Below, in pieces: positions 1 through 7,214 of a stretch of 40,739 bases of DNA; position 1 is the stretch's first letter, and each line of letters begins with the position of its first letter. The notes beneath the pieces were generated by a model. It searched no databases and was not told the DNA's origin. It saw only the letters and a list, made by a program, of their open reading frames with translations. Made by a program: the position numbers and the translations under genes. The DNA is from Lachnospiraceae bacterium (GTDB lineage: Bacteria > Bacillota > Clostridia > Lachnospirales > Lachnospiraceae): contig JAJPXU010000003.1 in the NCBI GenBank assembly GCA_021205305.1, forward strand, positions 1 through 40,739, given 5' to 3'.

Positions 1-88
1 ACTAAATTCAACTTTGCCCCTTTCGGAGTGGAATTTACTTTTTCACTTCAGTTTCAAATTTTGACTTATTTTTTACCGGGAAGGAATC

Positions 89-117
89 TTGACTTTTGAA
101 ATGTTTCTTCATATAAT
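89..117 (+). promoter_or_regulatory. sigma-A promoter of the MATE gene
   Basis: TTGACT at 89-94 and a perfect TATAAT at 112-117 are separated by 17 bases. Transcription would start near 124, leaving a leader of about 135 nt before the coding start at 261. Positions 1-88 hold no gene that I can support. Confidence 0.75.
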
Positions 118-120
118 AGG

Positions 121-217
121 GTACGAACCGAGTGGCATATGGTTTCGGCTTAGAACGTAAGCCGTGAACTTTTAGAAAGAGCGTAAAACCGGGTTTTGGG
201 TTTTGCGTTCTTTTTTT
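121..217 (+). promoter_or_regulatory. Candidate guanidine-IV (mepA motif) riboswitch
   Basis: The leader between promoter and MATE gene contains two adjacent hairpins followed by an intrinsic terminator. Hairpin 1 pairs CGAACC (124-129) with GGTTTCG (141-147), with one bulge, around an 11-nt loop. Hairpin 2 pairs GGCTT (147-151) with AAGCC (159-163). The terminator's 5' arm contains AAAACC (185-190), which could alternatively pair with GGTTT at 141-145, giving a possible switch. Guanidine-IV RNAs are known as transcriptional ON switches in front of MepA-type MATE pumps in Clostridia. Promoter, two hairpins, terminator and MATE gene in this order fit that class. I assign it from architecture and context, not from a covariance-model search; another small-molecule class remains possible. 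Confidence 0.55.
178..217 (+). terminator. Attenuator terminator in the MATE leader
   Basis: GAGCGTAAAACC (179-190) pairs with GGTTTTGCGTTC (199-210), allowing two G-U pairs, and is followed by seven T. It lies between the promoter and the gene, so it must be conditional if the gene is expressed from that promoter. Confidence 0.8.
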
Positions 218-260
218 GCACTTAAAAAGGAACATTAATAAGAAAAGGAAGGGATTTTTT

Positions 261-1703
261 ATGTCTGAAAAGAAAACGGGCGAACTGGATCTGACGACTG
301 CCCCGATTGGGAAAACGATGCTGAATTATGCGATTCCATGCATTATTTCACTGCTGGTAGCGGCGCTTTATAATATCGTTGACCAGATCTATATCGGCTG
401 GGGCGTCGGCGCGGAAGGCAACGGGGCGACTTCCATCGTGTTCCCTCTGACCGTTCTGGCTCTGGCAATTGCGACGATGATTGGCGATGGCGCCTGTTCT
501 TATGTAAGCATCAGCCTGGGCGGCGGAGATAAAGATCGGGCACACCGCACAGTTGGCAATGCGATTGTGCTGACAATCGTTTCCAGTATTGTTTTGATGC
601 TGATTTATCTGATTTTTATGAATCCGATTCTGCGGATGTTCGGAGCGACGGATGCAGTTTCCGAGTTGACCAGGAATTACGCGAAACGGTACTTTACCTG
701 GATTGCAATCGGCATCCCATTCTATATGTTCGGGCAGGCAATGAATCCGATTATCCGTTCAGACGGCAGCCCCAAGGTCGCGATGGCGGCGACTCTGGCA
801 GGCGCGATTGCCAATATTATTCTTGACCCGGTGGCGATCTTTCTCCTCAAGTGGGATGTGATGGGCGCGGCGGTCGCTACGGTAGCCGGTCAGGTGATCA
901 CGGCGGTGATTTCGATTGTCTATTTGTGTCATATGAAAGAGATCACGCTCTCAAAGATCAGTTTTAAGTTAAAGGCTTCTCTTATGAAGAATTTTATCCC
1001 GCTTGGCTTTACGAGCTTTTTGAGTCAGTTTTCGCTGGTGCTGTCCATGGCGGCGATGAACAATATGGTTTCAAAATATGGCGCACTTTCCCGTTTCGGA
1101 GAAGGCGGAACCGGCGATACACCGATGGCAGTTGTCGGTATTGTCATGAAGTTTTTCCAGATTATGATCTCTGTCGTAGTCGGAATGTCCGCAGGCTGCA
1201 TCCCGGTCAGTGGATTCAACTACGGTGCGCATCGGTTTGACCGCGTGCGTGAACTGATGAGAAAACTTCTGACCTATGAGTTTCTTGTGGGCGTTGTGTT
1301 CCTGCTGATTTTTGAACTTTTCCCAGTGCAGTTGATCAAGATGTTTGGAAACAGCTATTCGCAGACCTACTATGATTTTGCTAAGGTGGCATTTCGGATT
1401 TATCTCTGCGCGGTTCCTCTGGACTGTGTGTGCAAGGCCTCCTTTATCTTCCTGCAGTCTGTCGGAAAACCGGTACAGTCCACACTGCTTTCCCTGCTTC
1501 GTGAAGTGGTGCTGGCGGTTCCGCTTGTTATTATCCTGCCGTGGGTATTTTCACAGCTGTTTGGCTCTGAAAACGGGATTTATGGCATCCTGATTTCTAT
1601 GCCGGCGGCTGTCGTAGTGACATTTATTGTTGCAGTGACGATTGACCTGCGGATGTATCGCAAGCTGAAAGCGCTGGAAGACGAAAAGGATTCAATCCTG
1701 TAA
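261..1703 (+). CDS. MATE family multidrug efflux transporter (MepA-like)
   Basis: A 480-residue cytoplasmic-membrane antiporter of the MATE (NorM/MepA) family, which exports cationic drugs or metabolites using a sodium or proton gradient. The length is usual for the family. The protein shows about twelve hydrophobic segments and the N-terminal pattern KTMLNYAIPCIISLLVAALY, followed by VDQIYIG, typical of the first two helices; the second half repeats the fold. The start at 261 was chosen because it follows an AAGGAAGGG-type site and opens directly into the conserved region; an in-frame upstream codon at 216 falls in the terminator stem. It stands alone behind a riboswitch-like attenuated leader, which suggests induction by a small molecule, possibly guanidinium. 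The true substrate is not visible from sequence. Confidence 0.93.
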   Translation: MSEKKTGELDLTTAPIGKTMLNYAIPCIISLLVAALYNIVDQIYIGWGVGAEGNGATSIVFPLTVLALAIATMIGDGACSYVSISLGGGDKDRAHRTVGNAIVLTIVSSIVLMLIYLIFMNPILRMFGATDAVSELTRNYAKRYFTWIAIGIPFYMFGQAMNPIIRSDGSPKVAMAATLAGAIANIILDPVAIFLLKWDVMGAAVATVAGQVITAVISIVYLCHMKEITLSKISFKLKASLMKNFIPLGFTSFLSQFSLVLSMAAMNNMVSKYGALSRFGEGGTGDTPMAVVGIVMKFFQIMISVVVGMSAGCIPVSGFNYGAHRFDRVRELMRKLLTYEFLVGVVFLLIFELFPVQLIKMFGNSYSQTYYDFAKVAFRIYLCAVPLDCVCKASFIFLQSVGKPVQSTLLSLLREVVLAVPLVIILPWVFSQLFGSENGIYGILISMPAAVVVTFIVAVTIDLRMYRKLKALEDEKDSIL

Positions 1704-1837
1704 CAACGTTAGACCGAACCTGTCGCCGTGCTCGCTGTCTATGTAAGTGAGCCATGTGCCATTGCGCGAATTGCATAAAGTTTGCCCGGAAAATGTTCGC
1801 AAAAACGCCGAAAGTTCATTTTTGTCTGAAAAAATAC

Positions 1838-1866
1838 TTACGTAAACCACTTTTTTCTGGTAGAAT
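1838..1866 (+). promoter_or_regulatory. Possible promoter of the CarD gene
   Basis: TTACGT (1838-1843) and TAGAAT (1861-1866) are 17 bases apart upstream of the CarD-like gene. The -10 is good and the -35 poor, which would suit an activator-dependent promoter. The rest of 1704-1912 shows nothing further. Confidence 0.35.
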
Positions 1867-1912
1867 AAAGGCAGTAATTGTCTGGTTTCGAAGGTTTAAA
1901 GGAGTGAATAGA

Positions 1913-2416
1913 ATGTATTCGGTAGGAGATTATGTGGTAAAGGCCAACAACGGCGTCTGCCGGGTAGAGGACATCGTACATCTGGATGTGTCAAACACAA
2001 AGGAAGACAGGCTGTATTACCTGTTGATTCCGCAGGCAGATCAGGGTGCAAAACTGTATGTTCCGGTGGATACCAAGAGTACATCAATCCGCAGCGTGCT
2101 GAGTGAAGAGAAAGCGTGGCAGGTGATTGAAAAAATTCCGGATATTGATGAAGCCTGGATTGCGAATGACAAGTTGCGTGAGCAGGAATACAAAGAAGCG
2201 CTCAAAAGCTGCGACCCGGAGCTGTTGGTCAGCATTATCAAGAACATTTACCTGAGAAAAAAGAAGCGCCTTTCGGAAGGAAAAAAGAGCACTTCGGTCG
2301 ATGACCGTTACTTCAAGATGGCTGAAGAGGCCCTGTATTCAGAGCTGGCGTTTGCGATCGGGCGGGCCCCGGAAGAGATCAATGTGATTATACAGGATAT
2401 GATCGATAAAAAATGA
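1913..2416 (+). CDS. CarD family transcriptional regulator
   Basis: A 167-residue protein of the CarD/CdnL family. Such proteins bind the beta subunit of RNA polymerase and stabilise the open promoter complex, so they act globally in the cytoplasm. The N-terminal 60 residues (MYSVGDYVVKANNGVCRVED onward) form the Tudor-like RNA polymerase interaction domain shared with the Mfd/TRCF repair factor, with the usual ISSI-like region replaced by variable sequence. The C-terminal 100 residues are helical and basic (KNIYLRKKKRLSEGKKS), as in the DNA-binding part of CarD proteins, and end in the usual AEEALYSELAFAIG-type segment. The start at 1913 follows AAGGAGTG with ideal spacing; upstream in-frame codons lack a binding site. 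It is monocistronic and ends in its own terminator. Confidence 0.93.
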   Translation: MYSVGDYVVKANNGVCRVEDIVHLDVSNTKEDRLYYLLIPQADQGAKLYVPVDTKSTSIRSVLSEEKAWQVIEKIPDIDEAWIANDKLREQEYKEALKSCDPELLVSIIKNIYLRKKKRLSEGKKSTSVDDRYFKMAEEALYSELAFAIGRAPEEINVIIQDMIDKK

Positions 2417-2427
2417 AAAAATACTGC

Positions 2428-2458
2428 AAAAGGAGTTCTCGTGAGGGAACTCCTTTTC
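2428..2458 (+). terminator. Intrinsic terminator after the CarD gene
   Basis: AAAGGAGTTC (2429-2438) pairs perfectly with GAACTCCTTT (2447-2456) around an 8-nt loop, and the 3' arm runs into TTTT. Confidence 0.9.
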
Positions 2459-2459
2459 T

Positions 2460-2497
2460 GTCCAATAGGAAAGTTCTTCGAGCTTCCCTGTTGGACA
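2460..2497. repeat. Post-terminator hairpin repeat, copy 1
   Basis: GTCCAATAGG at the left pairs imperfectly with CCCTGTTGGAC at the right around AAAGTTCTTCGAGCTT. A related sequence occurs at 35656-35693. In both places it follows the T-run of a terminator directly. Confidence 0.65.
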
Positions 2498-2520
2498 GAA
2501 ACCCTCCGGGGGATGCGCAT

Positions 2521-2590
2521 GCCGCGCTAGAGGAAATTGTCTGCTAGCGCAGACGCGCGGCAGCGCGAGAATCCCGCAAAGCGGGATTCT
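2521..2590. repeat. Composite palindromic element (bulged hairpin plus perfect hairpin)
   Basis: Outer arms GCCGCGC (2521-2527) and GCGCGGC (2555-2561) enclose an 11-nt spacer on the left only and an inner hairpin GTCTGC-TAGC-GCAGAC (2539-2554). A second hairpin follows, AGAATCCCGC-AAA-GCGGGATTCT (2568-2590), perfect over 10 bp. The first hairpin has the same one-sided-spacer shape as the elements at 12920, 14206, 17868, 19393, 24022, 37052 and 38709. Confidence 0.7.
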
Positions 2591-2696
2591 ATTTCAACAA
2601 AAGGGCAAATTTGTCTGTAGAAAAGGAGAACGGAGCGTGCTATACTAAGCCGAATCGAAAGAAGTGGTAATGGTGAATGAGGGAAAGGAGCAGCTT

Positions 2697-3293
2697 ATGG
2701 AACTTTTTAAGAAAATTCGGGTAAATATGACAGTAAACGCTATTTTGACGATGTTGGTGGGTATTCTTTTTATACTGAATCCTGCCGGAACGGGTGAAAC
2801 AATCGCACTGATTGCGGGGATCGCGATTCTGATTTCCGGAATCGTCGACATCATTCGTTATGTCAGTGACCGGGAATACGGCTTTCTGATAAGCGGCAGC
2901 CTGTTTGGCGGCGTGATCAAATGTGTACTGGGCCTGTTTGCTGTGACGCATACAGGAACGATTATCACCTTGCTTACCTATATTTTGAGTGTATTTGTTA
3001 TCATTGGCGGAGTGAACTGTCTTGAGAGTTCTAGGCAGTTAAAGAGAGCCGGTGTGTCTGCCTGGGGCATAAATATGGTTCTTTCTGCCGTCATTCTTGC
3101 GGCAGGGATTTTTATGCTGTTCTTCCCGTTTGACGCAGCTTCGACAGCTATTATTGTTGTGGGTGTAATTTTGATTGCGGACGGGCTGAACGAGCTTTTT
3201 ACTTCCTGGCGGCTGAAGAAAATTAATAGAGAATTTGGCAGGACGATAAAAGAAATAAAGGATGAGATAGACGGAAATATTATAGATATGTAG
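2697..3293 (+). CDS. DUF308 / HdeD-like membrane protein
   Basis: A 198-residue integral membrane protein of the DUF308 (HdeD) type. After a short cytoplasmic N-terminus (MELFKKIRVNMTVNAIL) there are six predicted membrane segments arranged as two-helix repeats, including LVGILFILNPAGTGETIALI, GGVIKCVLGLFAVT, IITLLTYILSVFVIIGG and AVILAAGIFMLFFPF. The family's repeated small-residue turn, G[IV]xxLxNPxxT, is present once in clear form. It ends in a charged amphipathic tail (REFGRTIKEIKDEID). HdeD is linked to acid resistance in Escherichia coli, but in Firmicutes the role is unknown. The ATG at 2697 was chosen over GTG/ATG codons at 2664-2676 because GAAAGGAG lies 7 bases upstream. It appears monocistronic; TATACT at 2641-2646 is a possible -10 with no good -35. 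Confidence 0.85.
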   Translation: MELFKKIRVNMTVNAILTMLVGILFILNPAGTGETIALIAGIAILISGIVDIIRYVSDREYGFLISGSLFGGVIKCVLGLFAVTHTGTIITLLTYILSVFVIIGGVNCLESSRQLKRAGVSAWGINMVLSAVILAAGIFMLFFPFDAASTAIIVVGVILIADGLNELFTSWRLKKINREFGRTIKEIKDEIDGNIIDM

Positions 3294-3322
3294 CGCCGGT
3301 ATTTTTACGAAAAGAAAAACGA

Positions 3323-3357
3323 TTCAGAACAGCAGGCTGCAGACCGCTTGTTCTGAA
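3323..3357. repeat. Short inverted-repeat element (TTCAGAACA ends)
   Basis: TTCAGAACA at the left is exactly inverted as TGTTCTGAA at the right (3349-3357). The interior, GCAGGCTGCAGACCGC, resembles the left end of the larger element at 32648-32860 (GCACGCCGCAGACCGC). It may be an internally deleted copy, or may serve as terminator of the preceding gene, although no T-run follows. Confidence 0.6.
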
Positions 3358-3378
3358 CGGTTGTTTTCAAAAAAATTA

Positions 3379-3407
3379 TTGACAAAAAGGGTTCCCTGTA
3401 GTAGACT
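3379..3407 (+). promoter_or_regulatory. Promoter of the trp operon
   Basis: A perfect TTGACA (3379-3384) and TAGACT (3402-3407) are separated by 17 bases. Transcription would begin near 3414, at the start of the T-box leader. Confidence 0.75.
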
Positions 3408-3413
3408 GAATGA

Positions 3414-3780
3414 AGTAAAAATGAACAAACCGTTGAAGCGGAGATAAAGGCAGTAGATGTGCCCACAGAGAGTCCGGGCGCGGCGAATGATTCGAACGGC
3501 AGACGAGGAGAAACAGGAACGGAAGAGTTTTTGTCTGACAAAGAAGAAAGAACCGTGCACAGCTGAGAACCGGATGGAGATGCAGATTGTCAAATGGACC
3601 GCGGAGGGCGCAGCCAAAGGCAGGTTTTGCTGAGTATTCTGCGACGTGAGGGCATACGTCAGTTGCCGGAGATATGTTGGTATCTCGTAAGCGCACGGGG
3701 ATTCCCGTGAATCAGGGTGGCACCGCGGAAGTATATTCGTCCCTGACAGATTGGAGAAATCTGTCAGGGATTTTCTTTTT
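3414..3780 (+). promoter_or_regulatory. T-box leader of the trp operon (tRNA-Trp sensing)
   Basis: The T-box sequence AGGGTGGCACCGCGG lies at 3714-3728, immediately before a terminator. It would base-pair with the CCA end of uncharged tRNA and form the antiterminator, so the operon is read when tRNA-Trp is uncharged. Upstream is a long Stem I region with the usual AGAGAG tract (3467-3472). My best specifier is TGG at 3595-3597: it is followed by A, then CCGC (3599-3602) pairs with GCGG (3438-3441), while ATTGTC (3586-3591) pairs with GGCAGT (3449-3454), which places TGG in an internal loop. A second TGG is at 3575-3577, and CGG after GAAC at 3571-3573 is a rival reading. The T-box and terminator are certain; the specifier is tentative. 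Confidence 0.92.
3741..3780 (+). terminator. trpE leader: T-box-controlled terminator before trpE
   Basis: CCCTGACAGA (3741-3750) pairs perfectly with TCTGTCAGGG (3760-3769), followed by ATTTTCTTTTT. The 200 bases between this terminator and trpE hold a small hairpin, TCTCCATCTGGAGA (3803-3816), but no supported gene. Confidence 0.93.
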
Positions 3781-3983
3781 CTGAATTTCCTGCGGAAGCA
3801 TTCTCCATCTGGAGATTTACGTTACAGGCTATGCCTTGTTCCGATTTTGTTATTTTGTTTTCAAAGGCGAGAGCTGTAACGATTTTACATCTGAGGAACC
3901 CGGATCATACCGTATGGCAAGGAAGAGGATTTTACATTTTCAGTGGAATGGATCTTTGGGTTTCCAGACAGAAGGAGGAAAAT

Positions 3984-5474
3984 ATGTATCCATCTTTAGA
4001 AGAAGCAAAAAAGATTGCGTCATCGGGCGAGTATCGGAGAATTCCGGTATGTACAGAGATGCTTTCTGACCGCTTTACGCCGATTGAAGTTATGCGGACG
4101 CTGCGGGCGGCGAGCCGTCACTGCTATATGCTTGAGAGCGCGGAAGCGCACAATCAGTGGGGAAGGTACACGTTCCTGGGCTATTCGCCGACGCTGGAGC
4201 TTACCTGTGCGAAGGGCCAGGTGAGACTGCGCTGCGGGGAAGATGTTGGCGGAGGCCAGGTGAAAGAAGTGGTTCGCAGCGAGAGCCCACAGACAGTGAT
4301 CCGCGAGATTCTTGCGGCCAACAAAAGTCCAAAGCTGCCGGGAATGCCGTCGTTTACAGGCGGGCTGGTCGGATATTTTGCTTATGATTATCTCTGCTAC
4401 AGCGAACCGACATTGAAATTTACAGGTGAGGATGAGGAGAACTTTCAGGATGCGGATCTGATGCTGTTTGACCGGGTGATTGCGTTTGATAATTACCGGC
4501 AGAAGCTGATCCTGATCTGCGGCGTGGATACGGCGAGACTGGAGGATTCTTATCGGGAGGCAGGGGAAAAGCTGAAAGGAATCGAGCAGCTGCTGAAGAG
4601 CGGCGTGAAAGCGTATTTCGCCCCGCTGCATTTGAAAGAAGAGATTACGCCCTGTTTTTCGAGGGAAAAATATAAAGAAATGGTAGAGAAAGCCAAGCAT
4701 TACATTCGGGAGGGAGATATTTTTCAGGTTGTGCTCTCAAACCCGATGCAGGCGGAGGCAGAGGGAAGCCTGTTTGACGCTTACCGTCTGCTGCGCACAT
4801 CGAATCCGTCGCCGTATATGTTTTATTTTTCCAGTGATGACATTGAATTGGTCGGCGCGTCGCCGGAGACCCTGGTGAAGCTGGAGGATGGTACGCTTCA
4901 TACCTTCCCGCTTGCGGGTACAAGACCGCGTGGGAAGACAGACGAGGAAGACAAGCGCCTGGAAGAGGAATTGTTAGCGGATGAAAAGGAGCTATCCGAG
5001 CATAATATGCTGGTCGACCTGGGGCGCAATGATATCGGTAAGATCAGCGAGATCGGCACGGTGCAGGTGGAAAAATATCTCTCCATTGAGCGGTACTCGC
5101 ATGTCATGCACATCGGTTCGACGGTGGCCGGGCAGATCCGAAAGGACTGCGACGCGGTGGATGCGGTGGATTCGATTCTGCCGGCCGGGACACTTTCCGG
5201 AGCGCCGAAGCTGCGGGCCTGCCAGATCATTGATGAGCTGGAAGGGCGCAAGCGCGGCGTTTACGGCGGCGCAATCGGGTATCTGGATTTTGCCGGGAAC
5301 CTGGACACCTGTATTGCCATTCGCCTGGCATTTAAGAAAAATGGGCGCATCACGATTCGCTCCGGCGCCGGGATTGTCGCGGATAGCGTACCGGACAAGG
5401 AATTTGAGGAGTGCTGCAACAAGGCGCGGGCAGTGATCAACGCGGTGGAACAGGCAGAGGGAGGTGTGGAATAA
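3984..5474 (+). CDS. trpE: Anthranilate synthase component I
   Basis: A 496-residue subunit that converts chorismate plus ammonia (or glutamine through TrpG) to anthranilate and pyruvate, the first committed step to tryptophan. The N-terminal part carries the tryptophan feedback-binding signature MLESAEAHNQWGRYTFLGYS. The C-terminal chorismate-binding domain shows REGDIFQVVLSN, GASPETLVKL, FPLAGTRPRG, DLGRNDIGKI, the catalytic PAGTLSGAPK and the final RSGAGIVADSVPDKE. Length is normal. The start at 3984 follows GAAGGAGG; an in-frame extension to 3831 has no binding site and no family similarity. It is the first gene of trpEGDCFBA, and its stop overlaps the trpG start (TAATG), implying translational coupling of the two subunits. 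It is expected to be controlled by the T-box and by feedback inhibition. Confidence 0.97.
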   Translation: MYPSLEEAKKIASSGEYRRIPVCTEMLSDRFTPIEVMRTLRAASRHCYMLESAEAHNQWGRYTFLGYSPTLELTCAKGQVRLRCGEDVGGGQVKEVVRSESPQTVIREILAANKSPKLPGMPSFTGGLVGYFAYDYLCYSEPTLKFTGEDEENFQDADLMLFDRVIAFDNYRQKLILICGVDTARLEDSYREAGEKLKGIEQLLKSGVKAYFAPLHLKEEITPCFSREKYKEMVEKAKHYIREGDIFQVVLSNPMQAEAEGSLFDAYRLLRTSNPSPYMFYFSSDDIELVGASPETLVKLEDGTLHTFPLAGTRPRGKTDEEDKRLEEELLADEKELSEHNMLVDLGRNDIGKISEIGTVQVEKYLSIERYSHVMHIGSTVAGQIRKDCDAVDAVDSILPAGTLSGAPKLRACQIIDELEGRKRGVYGGAIGYLDFAGNLDTCIAIRLAFKKNGRITIRSGAGIVADSVPDKEFEECCNKARAVINAVEQAEGGVE

Positions 5475-6058
5475 TGTACCTTTTGGTGGATAATTACGAC
5501 AGCTTTTCCTATAATTTATATCAGCTGATCGGCGCGGTAAGGCCGGACATCCAGGTCATCCGTAACGATGTCTGCACGGTCGATGAAATCCGGACGATGG
5601 CTCCGGAGGCAATTTTCATCTCACCTGGCCCCGGACGTCCGGAAGACGCCGGCATCTGTGTGGAGATGATTCAGAAGCTGGGCAGTTCCATTCCCATGTT
5701 TGGCGTATGCCTTGGACACCAGGCGATCTGCCAGGCCTTTGGCGCGACTGTGACCTACGCAAAGGAGTTGATGCACGGCAAAAAGTCGCAGCTGCTCATC
5801 GAACCGGACAGCGTCCTGTTTCAGGGACTTTCCTCCGGAATGACAGCGGCGCGGTATCACTCCCTTTCCGTGAAAGAGGACACCCTGCCGGAGACCCTTC
5901 GCGTGACCGCACGGACGCCGGACGGGGAAGTCATGGCGGTCGAGCACCAGGAATACCCGGTGTACGGCGTGCAGTTCCACCCGGAATCCGTCATGACCCC
6001 GGATGGAATACAAATTATAAGAAACTTTGTAAACCAGTTCCAAACAGCAGCAAAATGA
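5474..6058 (+). CDS. trpG: Anthranilate synthase component II (glutamine amidotransferase)
   Basis: A 194-residue class I glutamine amidotransferase that supplies ammonia to TrpE. The fold starts with MYLLVDNYDSFSYNLYQLIG. It has the oxyanion motif SPGPGRPEDAG, the nucleophile Cys in FGVCLGHQAI, and the His-Glu pair in VQFHPESVMT near the C-terminus, so the catalytic triad is complete. The gene may serve both TrpE and a PabB, as in Bacillus, but this cannot be judged here. It overlaps trpE by one base, which fits equal subunit production. A gap of about 100 bases follows before trpD, without an obvious terminator. Confidence 0.97.
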   Translation: MYLLVDNYDSFSYNLYQLIGAVRPDIQVIRNDVCTVDEIRTMAPEAIFISPGPGRPEDAGICVEMIQKLGSSIPMFGVCLGHQAICQAFGATVTYAKELMHGKKSQLLIEPDSVLFQGLSSGMTAARYHSLSVKEDTLPETLRVTARTPDGEVMAVEHQEYPVYGVQFHPESVMTPDGIQIIRNFVNQFQTAAK

Positions 6059-6157
6059 AAATAAGCCCGTGCAGATTGATTCATTTATCTGCTAAGGCTC
6101 TGCTGTATCACATAAAGAGAAAACAAAGCAATAGAACAAAGAAAGGCGGTATCAACT

Positions 6158-7168
6158 ATGATCAAGGAAGCAATTATCAAACTGACAAACAAACAGGATC
6201 TGACCTATGACGAGGCGGAAGCTGTCATGCTGGAAATCATGAGCGGTGAGGCGAGTGACGTGCAGATTTCTTCTTATCTGACGGCTCTCGCGATGAAGGG
6301 CGAGACGATCGACGAGATCACAGCGTCCGCGGTCGGTATGCGCGCGAAAGGTATTCATCTGCTGCATGAGATGGATGTGCTCGAGATCGTCGGGACAGGC
6401 GGAGATAAGGCCAATTCCTTTAATATCTCGACGACGGCTTCTCTTGTGATTGCGGCAGGCGGCGTTCCGGTGGCGAAGCACGGCAACCGTGCGGCTTCCT
6501 CTAAGTGCGGCGCGGCGGATGTACTCGAAGCGCTCGGTGTCAAGATTTCTCTTTCTCCGGAAAAATGTCTGGAGCTGATTAAGAAGATCAATATCTGTTT
6601 CCTGTTTGCGCAGACCTATCACACCGCCATGCGTTTCGTGGGACCGGTTCGCAAGGAGCTGGGCATCCGCACGATTTTCAACATCCTTGGGCCGCTTTCC
6701 AACCCGGCAGGCGCGAACATGGAGCTGATGGGCGTGTATGATGAGTCGATCGTGGAGCCGCTGGCGCGTGTGCTGAACAATCTTGGTGTAACGAGCGGTA
6801 TGGTGGTGTACGGTCAGGATAAGCTGGATGAAATTTCCATGAGTTCGCCGACGACCGTGTGTGAGATTCGCAATGGCCAGTATACCTCTTATGTTCTGAC
6901 ACCGGAGCAGTTCGGCTATGAGCGCTGCGCGAAGGAAGAACTGGTGGGCGGTACACCGGAAGAAAATGCCGCGATCACACGTGCAATTCTCAACGGCACA
7001 GACCGCGGCCCGAAGCGTCAGGCAGTCTGCCTGAATGCGGGCGGCGCGCTTTACATCGCGGGCAAGGCGGCGACTATCGAGGAAGGCGTGCGCATGGCAG
7101 AGCGGCTGATTGACGACGGTTCCGCGAATAAGGTGCTGGAGCAGTTTATTGAGCTGAGCAATCAATGA
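6158..7168 (+). CDS. trpD: Anthranilate phosphoribosyltransferase
   Basis: A 336-residue cytoplasmic enzyme that joins anthranilate to PRPP, giving phosphoribosyl-anthranilate. It has the PRPP-binding glycine loop [17 protein letters not shown], the conserved [20 protein letters not shown] segment, [20 protein letters not shown] and [11 protein letters not shown], all in family order, and no fusion to TrpG. Length is typical. The start at 6158 is preceded by AAAGGCGG, and the next upstream in-frame codons lack a site. It is the third gene of the trp operon. Confidence 0.97.
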   Translation: MIKEAIIKLTNKQDLTYDEAEAVMLEIMSGEASDVQISSYLTALAMKGETIDEITASAVGMRAKGIHLLHEMDVLEIVGTGGDKANSFNISTTASLVIAAGGVPVAKHGNRAASSKCGAADVLEALGVKISLSPEKCLELIKKINICFLFAQTYHTAMRFVGPVRKELGIRTIFNILGPLSNPAGANMELMGVYDESIVEPLARVLNNLGVTSGMVVYGQDKLDEISMSSPTTVCEIRNGQYTSYVLTPEQFGYERCAKEELVGGTPEENAAITRAILNGTDRGPKRQAVCLNAGGALYIAGKAATIEEGVRMAERLIDDGSANKVLEQFIELSNQ

Positions 7169-7214
7169 GGCGCGACGGGTCAATCAACCTTGAAAAACAA
7201 GGAGACAATAAAAG

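Noticed and set aside
3571-3573. CGG (Arg) as T-box specifier after GAAC
   Set aside because: It fits the GAA-N-codon pattern but clashes with the trp genes and lacks a closing lower stem; TGG at 3595-3597 has paired stems on both sides. Not fully excluded.
3831-3983. In-frame N-terminal extension of trpE
   Set aside because: No ribosome-binding site and no TrpE-like sequence; GAAGGAGG sits right before ATG 3984.
6152-7183. A 343-residue open frame on the minus strand opposite trpD
   Set aside because: It is the antisense shadow of trpD, full of His/Arg, with no ribosome-binding site and no family pattern; trpD explains the region fully.
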